DNA of 64,000 nucleotides from Gp6-AA40 sp963818645 (GTDB lineage Bacteria > Acidobacteriota > Vicinamibacteria > Vicinamibacterales > UBA2999), in contig CAWFTF010000004.1 in NCBI GenBank assembly GCA_963818645.1, positions 1-64,000 of the forward strand, in the 5' to 3' direction. A program made the position numbers and the translations under genes. The notes beneath the pieces are model-generated. The model was not told where the DNA came from, did no database searches, and saw only the letters and a list, made by a program, of their open reading frames with translations. Position 1 is the first letter of the stretch; every line of letters begins with the position of its first letter. Below, one piece after another: positions 44,760 to 51,705 of this stretch.

Positions 44760-46073
44760 CTAGTCGTAGTACTCACGACCCAGGTGCGTGATCAGGTCCT
44801 CACCCTGAAGATACCGGAGCGTGTTCTTCAGCTTCATCAACTGAATGAACAAGTCGTGTTCAGGATAGACCTCGGGCGCATGCATCGGGCTCTTGTAGTA
44901 GAACGACAACCACTCCTGGATTCCCGACATTCCCGCTCGCTTCGCCAGATCGAGGAACATGACCGAGTCGAGCACGATCGGCGCGGCAAGGATGCTGTCG
45001 CGACACAGGAAATTGATCTTGAGCTGCATCGGGTACCCGAGCCAGCCGATCAAGTCGATGTTGTCCCAGCCTTCCTTGTTGTCGCCGCGCGGCGGGTAGT
45101 AATTGATGCGGACGACGTGCGTGAGGTCTCCGTAGAGCTCGGGATACAGGTGCGGCTGGAAGATGTAGTCGAGCGCTGACTTCTTGCTCTCTTCCTTCGT
45201 CTTGAACGATTCAGGATCGTCGAGCACTTCGCCGTCGCGATTCCCCAGTATGTTGGTTGAGTACCAGCCCTTCACACCGAGCAGGCGCGCCTTGAGACCC
45301 GGCGCGATGATGGTCTTGATCAGCGTCTGACCGGTCTTCATGTCGTTGCCGGCAATCGGCGACTTCATCTTCGCCGCCAGCTGCAGCATCGCCGGGATGT
45401 CGGCGGTCAGATTGGGCGCCGCGTTCGCGAACGGCAGTCCCTCACGCAGTGCCGCGTACGCGTACACCATGCTCGACGGGATCGCATCGTCGCTCTGTTC
45501 GAGACCCTTCTCGAAGGAATCGATCGTCGCGTGGACGGCCGTCTCCTTCATGTAGACCTCGGTGCTGCCGCACCAGATCATCACCAAGCGATCGCATCCA
45601 TGCTTGGCCTTGAACGCGCGGATATCTGCGATCAGCTGTTCCGCCAGGTCGCGCTTGTTCTTGCCTTTCTTGACGTTCGGGCCGTCCAGCCGCTTGACGT
45701 AGCGCTGGTCGAAGACTGCGGGCATCGGCTTGATCGCCTCGAGTTCCGCGCGAACCTGCTCCAATTGCGCCGGCTCGAGCACGCCGGCGGTACGCGCCGC
45801 CGCGTAGCAGTCTTCTTCGAAGATGTCCCAGCCGCCAAAAACGATGTCGTTCAGGCTCGCGAGGGGAACGAATTCATTGATCTTTGGTGCGCGCCCCTCG
45901 GTACGTTTGCCGAGGCGAATGGTGCCCATCTGGGTGAGTGAGCCGATCGGGCTCGCCAGGCCACGGCGGATGGCCATGACACCGGCAATGGTCGTCGTGC
46001 TGACGGCGCCGAGGCCAACCAGCAACACTCCTAGTTTCCCACTCGCAGGGGCGATCTGAACTGGTGAAGTCAC
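44760..46073 (-). CDS. ino1: Inositol-3-phosphate synthase
   Basis: Makes 1L-myo-inositol 1-phosphate from glucose 6-phosphate with NAD. The 437 residues show the NAD loop GVLLVGLGAVSTTTIAG, the catalytic block PIAGNDMKTGQTLIKT and NILGNRDG, and the C-terminal KINFLCRDSILAAP region. Length and motifs fit the bacterial branch. The start is GTG with no Shine-Dalgarno; TATAGT lies 8 nt upstream. It is divergent from the methyltransferase gene with only 24 bp between. Confidence 0.94.
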   Translation of the reverse strand: MTSPVQIAPASGKLGVLLVGLGAVSTTTIAGVMAIRRGLASPIGSLTQMGTIRLGKRTEGRAPKINEFVPLASLNDIVFGGWDIFEEDCYAAARTAGVLEPAQLEQVRAELEAIKPMPAVFDQRYVKRLDGPNVKKGKNKRDLAEQLIADIRAFKAKHGCDRLVMIWCGSTEVYMKETAVHATIDSFEKGLEQSDDAIPSSMVYAYAALREGLPFANAAPNLTADIPAMLQLAAKMKSPIAGNDMKTGQTLIKTIIAPGLKARLLGVKGWYSTNILGNRDGEVLDDPESFKTKEESKKSALDYIFQPHLYPELYGDLTHVVRINYYPPRGDNKEGWDNIDLIGWLGYPMQLKINFLCRDSILAAPIVLDSVMFLDLAKRAGMSGIQEWLSFYYKSPMHAPEVYPEHDLFIQLMKLKNTLRYLQGEDLITHLGREYYD

Positions 46074-46081
46074 GATCGGGC

Positions 46082-46089
46082 ACTATATC
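46082..46089. promoter_or_regulatory. overlapping divergent -10 elements of ino1 and the methyltransferase gene
   Basis: The 8-bp ACTATATC reads TATAGT on the minus strand, 8 nt from the ino1 GTG, and TATATC on the plus strand, 8 nt from the methyltransferase ATG. The whole intergenic region is 24 bp, so both mRNAs would be leaderless. Confidence 0.45.
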
Positions 46090-46097
46090 ATGCGGAA

Positions 46098-46667
46098 ATG
46101 CGCATGTTTCTGCGTCAGTCGACGGTTGGACGCGAGCCGCTGGCGATCGCGATGAGCGGCGTGCGCATGGGCGAACGCCTGCTGCAGATCGGGATGGACA
46201 CACCCGTCGTCACCGGGCTCCTCGCAGCCAAACCTGGGCTCTCCGGCGAATCAGCGATGGTCGTTCCCGACGACGCCACCGCAGTGAGCGCCAAACGTGC
46301 GGCTGAAAACGCAGGCGCTCTGGTGAACATCAGAGTGCATGCCCTGGATGCCCTCCCTTTCGACCGGCAGGCGTTCGATCTGGTCGTTGTCCACAACCGC
46401 GAGGGACAGCTGGCGAACCTGGGCGACACCCGTACCCGGGCCCTCCAGGAATGCAGGCGGGTCCTTCGCCCGGGGGGGCGAATTATCGTCATCGACAAGG
46501 GCACGCCATCGGGCCTCGCGGCGATTTTCCAGTCCCGGAAGGGTCCTGAAGCACGGGCATTGACGGTCGAAACGCTGGAGGCCGCCGGGTTCCGGTCGGT
46601 TCGACCGCTTGGCGACCGCGACGGATTTAGCTTTGTTGAGGGCATCAAGGCCGGGGGGAGCGATTGA
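46098..46667 (+). CDS. Class I SAM-dependent methyltransferase
   Basis: A 189-aa Rossmann methyltransferase. The SAM-binding first strand is atypical (ERLLQIGMDTPVVTGLLA in place of a glycine-rich motif). The later elements are conventional: DALPFDRQAFDLVVVHN and ALQECRRVLRPGGRIIVIDKG, as in UbiE/Methyltransf_11 proteins. The substrate is unknown. It lies 37 bp upstream of the HTH-TonB gene on the same strand. Confidence 0.82.
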   Translation: MRMFLRQSTVGREPLAIAMSGVRMGERLLQIGMDTPVVTGLLAAKPGLSGESAMVVPDDATAVSAKRAAENAGALVNIRVHALDALPFDRQAFDLVVVHNREGQLANLGDTRTRALQECRRVLRPGGRIIVIDKGTPSGLAAIFQSRKGPEARALTVETLEAAGFRSVRPLGDRDGFSFVEGIKAGGSD

Positions 46668-46704
46668 CTTAGCCCTCAAATGACCTGCCGAAGGGACACA
46701 CGTG

Positions 46705-47697
46705 ATGCGGGCCTGGCTCTCCTTCCGCAGTTCCGGCCTGAATACAGAACCGACCGGAGGCAAGGGATTTGCCTCCCAATCCCGCGCGTCCATGCTGTCC
46801 CAACTCGACGTTTTCACGATCGACGAGATCGCGCGCGCAGCGGGCGTTCCGCGAGCGGCCGTCCAACGGTTGGTGGACAGCGGCGACACTGAAATCCGTG
46901 GCGGGTTCCGGCTTTTTCGATACCCGCGCCGCAGTCCTGGCCGGCAGCCAGGCCCGCAGGGAGGCCGCACTTGCGGCAGACTCACAGGCCTCGACGCTTC
47001 CCTCCGCAACCAGTCGCCGAGAAGAACGGGGCCTTTCCGCTGTCGTGTCATCGTTGCTTCATGGGGCGCTCCTCGCGCTCCTGATCTGGTCAACCTCCGG
47101 AGCCGTCGACATGGCGGCAAAGGTCGCCCCACGAGCGACTGGTCTTTTTGGCGGGACCCGGCCCTGGAGGCGGCGGTGGTGGCGGCGGAAAGGCGCCAAG
47201 GGCCCCGGTCGATCGCATCGAGCGTCCGCGACCACAAGCGTCACCATCCTTCGAACCCGAACCTCAACCACTTCCGTCGAGAGCACTGATTTCACCTGTC
47301 GCATTGGTAGCGGGAGACAATAAGCCTCTTTCGCCCGAACCCGAGGGGACGGGACCGGGGGTCGGGCCCTGGCGTGGACGACGGGACTGGAGGCGGCGCC
47401 GGTGGAGGCCCATACAGGCCGGGAAGCGGAGTCGAGCCGCCTCGGCTGCTGCGCGAGGTCAAGGCGCAATATACCGAGGACGCACGAACGCGCGGAATCA
47501 CTGGTGACGTCTTTCTGGAAATCGTGATCCGGTCCGATGGCACGGTGGGTGACGTGAAGATCCTGCGCGGTCTCGGCTTCGGTCTCGACGAACGCGCAGT
47601 CACGGCCGTACGAAACTGGAAGTTCAGTCCGGCGCGGCGTCTCGGCACTGCCGTGGACGTTATCGTAGAAGTGGAGGTGGAGTTCTCACTCCGGTGA
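46705..47697 (+). CDS. TonB-family protein with N-terminal HTH domain, frameshifted three times in this sequence
   Basis: Reading through three one-base gains gives a ~329-aa protein. Residues ~32-80: an excisionase/MerR-like HTH (VFTIDEIARAAGVPRAAVQR). Then a membrane helix (VSSLLHGALLALLIWS), a Gly/Pro-rich periplasmic linker and a C-terminal TonB domain (RLLREVKAQYTEDARTRGIT, VGDVKILRGLGFGLDERAV, NWKFSPA). Frame changes occur at the T5 run 46913-46917, the T5 run 47145-47149 and the CCC at 47367-47369; each is repaired by removing one base. The ATG at 46705 has AAGGGA upstream; ATG 46792 is an alternative. As written the gene is broken. Confidence 0.75.
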
Positions 47698-47710
47698 GCT
47701 CCAGACCCTG

Positions 47711-48400
47711 ATGTCGCTCATCGCACTTGTCGTTGCGCTCTCCCTGGCCGTGGTGACACTGGCGGTCACGTTGCTCTATCGAGCACAGATTGAGCGTCGG
47801 CGCTCTGATGCTCGCGTCGCGGCGCTGGCCGCAGCACTCGACGACCCCCTCTCGGAGGCAACGTGGGCGGACGGTCCGCAACCCTTTGCGGCGCCCACTG
47901 AGTCACGCGGTATTACACTGGCCGTTCCCGAAGAGGTGCACTGGTCGCGCATTCCAGCGTTCGCCGTCGCCGCCCTCGTGGTGCTCAGCGCAAGTGCATT
48001 GCTCGTGGTCGGCATGAACAGCGGAGGTCGAGCGCCGCGTCACGCTGCAGCGAACGCCCCGTCAATCGAGCTGATGTCGATGCGACATGCGCTCGACGGA
48101 GAGACCCTGATCGTGTCCGGGCTGGTTCGCAATCCGACGACAACCGCGACGCCGGCGTTGTCGGCCGTGGTTTCCGTCCTGGGACGAGATGGGCAGATCG
48201 TCGCGCGCGGCGAATCCCCGCTCGATCCGGTTATGCTCGAACCGGGCAAGGAGACCAGCTTCAGGGTCTCGGTGCCGCAAGTCGCCGATCCGGGTCGCTA
48301 TCGAGTCGCTTTCTTGAACGGCAGCCATATCGTGCCTCACCTCGACCGACGTGCCGATCTGTCGCGAACGGCGCTGGCGAATGATGCACGCGGGAATTGA
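47711..48400 (+). CDS. Membrane protein with C-terminal beta domain
   Basis: A 229-aa protein with two hydrophobic segments, LIALVVALSLAVVTLAVTLL at the N-terminus and IPAFAVAALVVLSASALLVV near residue 85, and an extracytoplasmic C-terminal part. That part (LIVSGLVRNPTTTATPALSA, LEPGKETSFRVSVPQ) resembles the FxLYD/DUF3426-type beta sandwich. The function is unknown. It begins 13 bp after the TonB-like gene and ends just before the VWFA gene, so the three are probably co-transcribed. Confidence 0.75.
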   Translation: MSLIALVVALSLAVVTLAVTLLYRAQIERRRSDARVAALAAALDDPLSEATWADGPQPFAAPTESRGITLAVPEEVHWSRIPAFAVAALVVLSASALLVVGMNSGGRAPRHAAANAPSIELMSMRHALDGETLIVSGLVRNPTTTATPALSAVVSVLGRDGQIVARGESPLDPVMLEPGKETSFRVSVPQVADPGRYRVAFLNGSHIVPHLDRRADLSRTALANDARGN

Positions 48401-48402
48401 CC

Positions 48403-49422
48403 ATGCGCACTCCTCCATCGCTCATCCTTCTCATTGTCGTCGCGGCGGCCACTGTGACCGGCGCGCAGTCACAGGAAGGCTTTCGTTTCAAGAGCGGCGT
48501 GGAATTCGTCAACGTCACCGCAACGGTAACTGACGGCAATGGGCGCTTCGTGTCGGGACTACGGCAAGAAGACTTCACGGTGTACGAGGACGGGCAGATC
48601 CAGGACGTCTCGCACTTCAGCAGCGATCGCGTCCCTGTGAGCCTTGGGATCGCGCTCGATGCGAGCGGCAGCATGTCGCCCGATAAGCTTGCGGCTGCCC
48701 GCGCGGCGATCGAACGATTGATCTTCAAGCTGCTGGACGAAGACGACGACCTGTTCTTTGTGGAGTTCGCGACTCGCGCGGAGATTACCCAGGGCTGGAC
48801 GACGGATCGACAATTGATTAGTGATGCGTTGAAGCAGGTCGTCCCCGTCGGCGGAACTGCGCTCTATGACGCCGTCGCTGCGGCGCTCCCGACGGCCCAG
48901 GAAGGGCGCAACCGGAAGAAGGCGCTGCTCGTCATTTCCGATGGCAACGATACGAACAGTTCGATCAGCGTGAATTCGTTGCGGCAGAGGATCCGCGAGA
49001 GCGAGGTCCTCGTCTACGCGCTCGGCGTCGACAGCACCTCCAAAGACACGCCGCGTGTGATTCAGGCGCCACCGCAATTTCCCCCCAACTTTCCGTTTCC
49101 GTTCCCGGGCAGTGGTCGTCAGCGGCCACGTTACCCGCCCGGCGGGGGCGGAGCGACGTCGTGGCCGCGGAGCCCAGGTGAGCGCGTGAATGCCGACGCA
49201 CTGCGTCAGATCACCGATGACACGGGAGGCCGGACGGAAATCGTCCGCGGCTTCGACGGTCTCGACGATGCGACGGCTCGCATCGCTGACGAGTTGAGCA
49301 AGCAGTACTTCCTCGGGTACACCAGTTCCGTCGACAAGGATGGCCGCTGGCATTCAATCCGGGTGACGGTGCGCGACCGCAATCTGAATGTCCGCGCGCG
49401 GCGCGGATACGTCGCGTCGTAG
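48403..49422 (+). CDS. Secreted VWFA-domain protein (Acidobacteriota type)
   Basis: A 339-aa protein with a signal peptide (ILLIVVAAATVTGAQSQ), a short N-terminal beta region (VNVTATVTDGNGRFVSGLRQEDF) and a von Willebrand A domain. The MIDAS motif is LDASGSMSPDK, with a later metal-site Thr in PVGGTALYDAV and LLVISDGNDTNSS. It matches the VWFA-related domain common in Acidobacteriota. A Pro/Gly-rich loop lies near residues 225-260. Metal-dependent protein binding is the family role; the partner is unknown. The ATG at 48403 lies 2 bp after the preceding stop. Confidence 0.88.
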   Translation: MRTPPSLILLIVVAAATVTGAQSQEGFRFKSGVEFVNVTATVTDGNGRFVSGLRQEDFTVYEDGQIQDVSHFSSDRVPVSLGIALDASGSMSPDKLAAARAAIERLIFKLLDEDDDLFFVEFATRAEITQGWTTDRQLISDALKQVVPVGGTALYDAVAAALPTAQEGRNRKKALLVISDGNDTNSSISVNSLRQRIRESEVLVYALGVDSTSKDTPRVIQAPPQFPPNFPFPFPGSGRQRPRYPPGGGGATSWPRSPGERVNADALRQITDDTGGRTEIVRGFDGLDDATARIADELSKQYFLGYTSSVDKDGRWHSIRVTVRDRNLNVRARRGYVAS

Positions 49423-49458
49423 AACTCCGCGCAGGAGACCTCCGAGCAGCGGCCGTAA

Positions 49459-49464
49459 TATGAT
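49459..49464 (+). promoter_or_regulatory. -10 element of the ZIP gene, probable leaderless promoter
   Basis: TATGAT lies 8 nt before the GTG start at 49473. There is no Shine-Dalgarno and no -35 match. Confidence 0.4.
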
Positions 49465-49472
49465 GGCCCGTT

Positions 49473-50207
49473 GTGTCGACGTACCTGATCGCGCTGGGCC
49501 TGAGTCTCCTGGGCGGGCTCGGCGGCCTCCTGGTGGCTTCCGGCGTTCTCCTCTTTAACGATTCCGCACGCGCTCGACTCGTTCCCTGGCTGGTGAGTTA
49601 CGCCGTCGGTGCGCTGCTTGGCGTGTCGACACTGGCGATCCTGCCGTCCGCGCTCGAACAACTTCCGGCGACACGTGTGCTCGGTACGTTATTGCTCGGC
49701 ATTCTGCTCTTTTTCTTTCTCGAGAAGCTCGTTCTGTGGCGGCACTGTCACACGCACGACTGCGAGGTGCACGACGGCGCGGTGTTGCCGGTCCTTGTCG
49801 GTGATGCGTTCCACAACTTCGTCGATGGTGCTGTCGTGGCTGCCGCTGTTCTGACCTCGGTGCCTCTTGGGATCAGCACCGCACTGGCGGTTGCGGCTCA
49901 CGAGATTCCGCAGGAAGTTGGCGACTTCGCGATCCTGCTCCACGCTGGTTATTCACGCCGCCAGGCGCTGCTGCTGAATGTGCTCTCTGCGGGCGCGAGC
50001 GGACTCGGTGCAATCGCGGCGTGCATCTCGTTCGACTACCTCCCGAGGATGCTTCCGTACTTCCTCGCACTCGCAGCAGCCAGCTTTCTTTACGTCGCGA
50101 TGGCAGACCTGATTCCAGGACTGCACAGAGGACGTACCGATGCCAGCTCCTTGCGCCAGATTCTGCTGATTGGCGCGGGGATCGCGTCGATGCTCGTCCT
50201 GGAGTAA
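49473..50207 (+). CDS. ZIP family divalent metal transporter
   Basis: A 244-aa inner-membrane importer for zinc or similar metals. About eight membrane segments are visible. The metal-pathway motifs HNFVDGAVVAA (TM4) and AAHEIPQEVGDFAILLH (TM5) are exactly those of ZIP proteins. A His/Asp/Cys cluster (RHCHTHDCEVHDG) in the loop before TM4 may bind metal. The start is GTG with no ribosome site. Metal specificity is not determinable here. Confidence 0.93.
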   Translation: MSTYLIALGLSLLGGLGGLLVASGVLLFNDSARARLVPWLVSYAVGALLGVSTLAILPSALEQLPATRVLGTLLLGILLFFFLEKLVLWRHCHTHDCEVHDGAVLPVLVGDAFHNFVDGAVVAAAVLTSVPLGISTALAVAAHEIPQEVGDFAILLHAGYSRRQALLLNVLSAGASGLGAIAACISFDYLPRMLPYFLALAAASFLYVAMADLIPGLHRGRTDASSLRQILLIGAGIASMLVLE

Positions 50208-50345
50208 GCAACCGCTGTCCGCGCCAAGAGACGCGCGGCCGAGCTCTCATCGTCAGATTCCCAAGGATTCCAGCGATCCCGCACTCGCGCAGGGCTGGCA
50301 AAGGCTTTGCCTCAGTACTGGCCGGTAGTGCGAAGGGAGTTTCCG

Positions 50346-50891
50346 ATGTTAGCCAGATTGATGACCGCGGCCGTGGTCGCGCTCCTGATGTTCAGCGCGC
50401 CAGCCAGCGCGGCAGACAGCGAGAACCTGCAGTTGTTCCGTGATGTGCAGAGGCAGGTGTTGCGGTATCCACATTTCACGATCTTCGATAGCGTCCACGC
50501 CAACGTGAACGACGGGCACGTGACGCTCGTCGGCAAAGTCACGATGCCGTACAAGAAGACCGACATCGAAAAGCGAGTTGCGAACGTCGCGGCTGTGACC
50601 AGCATCGACAACCAGATCGAGGTGCTGCCGGTGTCGCAGTTCGACAACGAGCTTCGCTTCTCGATTGCGCGAGCGATCTACAACAACCACAACTTCCGTC
50701 CGTATGCGTCGATGGTGAATCCTCCGATTCACATCATCGTCGACCGCGGTCGAGTGACGCTCGAGGGAGTTGTGAACAGCCAGGTGGACAGGATGTTGGC
50801 TCGCTCGATCGCGAGTTCGTTCCTCGCGTTCGACGTGAAGAACGAGCTGCAGACTGAGGCCGAGGTCAAGGCCGCGCTCGAAAAGCTCTGA
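50346..50891 (+). CDS. Periplasmic BON-domain protein
   Basis: A 181-aa exported protein: signal peptide (MTAAVVALLMFSAPASAA) and two BON domains (~residues 36-100 and ~105-180). Typical pieces are DSVHANVNDGHVTLVGKV and IIVDRGRVTLEGVVNSQVDR. BON domains bind phospholipid and are linked to envelope or osmotic stress (OsmY-like). The ATG at 50346 was chosen for the signal peptide and a GAAGGGAG nearby. Its stop lies in the palindrome shared with the convergent lipoprotein gene. Confidence 0.88.
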   Translation: MLARLMTAAVVALLMFSAPASAADSENLQLFRDVQRQVLRYPHFTIFDSVHANVNDGHVTLVGKVTMPYKKTDIEKRVANVAAVTSIDNQIEVLPVSQFDNELRFSIARAIYNNHNFRPYASMVNPPIHIIVDRGRVTLEGVVNSQVDRMLARSIASSFLAFDVKNELQTEAEVKAALEKL

Positions 50892-50902
50892 GCGCTCAGA
50901 GC
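50885..50902. repeat. 18-bp perfect palindrome spanning two convergent stop codons
   Basis: GCTCTGAGCGCTCAGAGC is its own reverse complement. TGA of the BON gene (50889-50891) and TCA, the stop of the opposite gene (50896-50898), are mirror positions in it. It can fold in both transcripts but has no T-run. Confidence 0.6.
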
Positions 50903-51681
50903 GATGACGTGGGCCGGGTGCGTGTATGTGGGCCCGGCCCCACGTCCTCACGACCGTGTCGGGCGACCCGCCAGATCACCACGCCAAACGCCACAGCCGC
51001 CAGAAGGATCGCCGCACCAAAGAGCCACAGCGTCGAGTAGAGGATCGAGTCCGGTTCCATGTTGACCTCGACCTGAACCGGCACGCTTTTCAGACGCTCG
51101 ACCAGCGGTTGTTCCCACTCGAGGATGTTACCGCGCCGCACCAGCTTGGACGGCGCGTTGTGATAGGCGATCACGCTGGGAATATGCATGCGGAACGCGA
51201 CGAGCTCGTTTCCGTTCCAGCCCACATCACCAACGGCCTTCCCCACGGCCGCTCCAACCACTTGCTGGTATTCGAGCACGTCGCCGCGGCGCCGAAACTG
51301 ATACGACGACCACGAGAACGGAGCCACACGGGATAGTTGCCGAATGTCGCTCACATCCACGCGCACGTGAACGAACCCGCGTCCGTCGCGACGTGACACG
51401 CGAACCGACCTGACATCGACACCCGGTCCCTGAAACATCGACCGGACCTTGTCGCGGTCCACGTCGAGATCAGGATTTGGATCCAAATCGAACCCGCGCA
51501 GCGCCACGAGTGCCGCGATCGAGGAGCTCAAATCCATCCGCGCAGAACCGTCGACATAGAGGCGGAGCTCTTCTTCGTATTCGTATTCCTTGCCGAGGAT
51601 TCCACCACCACTGCCACAGGCGGTTCCGAGGATCGAACACGCGACGAGAAGCGTCAGAAGAACGCGGGGCAACGAAACCAT
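50896..51681 (-). CDS. Membrane-anchored lipoprotein of unknown function
   Basis: A 261-aa protein with a lipobox (LGTAC, in SILGTACGSGGG) and a C-terminal membrane helix (LWLFGAAILLAAVAFGVVIW) followed by a basic tail. The domain between is a DUF3153-like beta fold (EEELRLYVDGSARMDLSSSI, VSRRDGRGFVHVRVDV). I cannot assign a function. The ATG at 51681 was chosen because it starts the signal sequence; a longer start would overlap polA. TAATAT lies 7 nt upstream on its strand. Confidence 0.75.
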   Translation of the reverse strand: MVSLPRVLLTLLVACSILGTACGSGGGILGKEYEYEEELRLYVDGSARMDLSSSIAALVALRGFDLDPNPDLDVDRDKVRSMFQGPGVDVRSVRVSRRDGRGFVHVRVDVSDIRQLSRVAPFSWSSYQFRRRGDVLEYQQVVGAAVGKAVGDVGWNGNELVAFRMHIPSVIAYHNAPSKLVRRGNILEWEQPLVERLKSVPVQVEVNMEPDSILYSTLWLFGAAILLAAVAFGVVIWRVARHGREDVGPGPHTRTRPTSSL

Positions 51682-51688
51682 CGAAAGA

Positions 51689-51695
51689 ATATTAT
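51689..51695. promoter_or_regulatory. overlapping divergent -10 elements of polA and the lipoprotein gene
   Basis: On the plus strand TATTAT (51690-51695) lies 10 nt before the polA ATG; on the minus strand TAATAT (51689-51694) lies 7 nt before the lipoprotein ATG. The intergenic region is 24 bp, with no Shine-Dalgarno for either gene. Confidence 0.45.
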
Positions 51696-51705
51696 CGTTG
51701 GTCGA

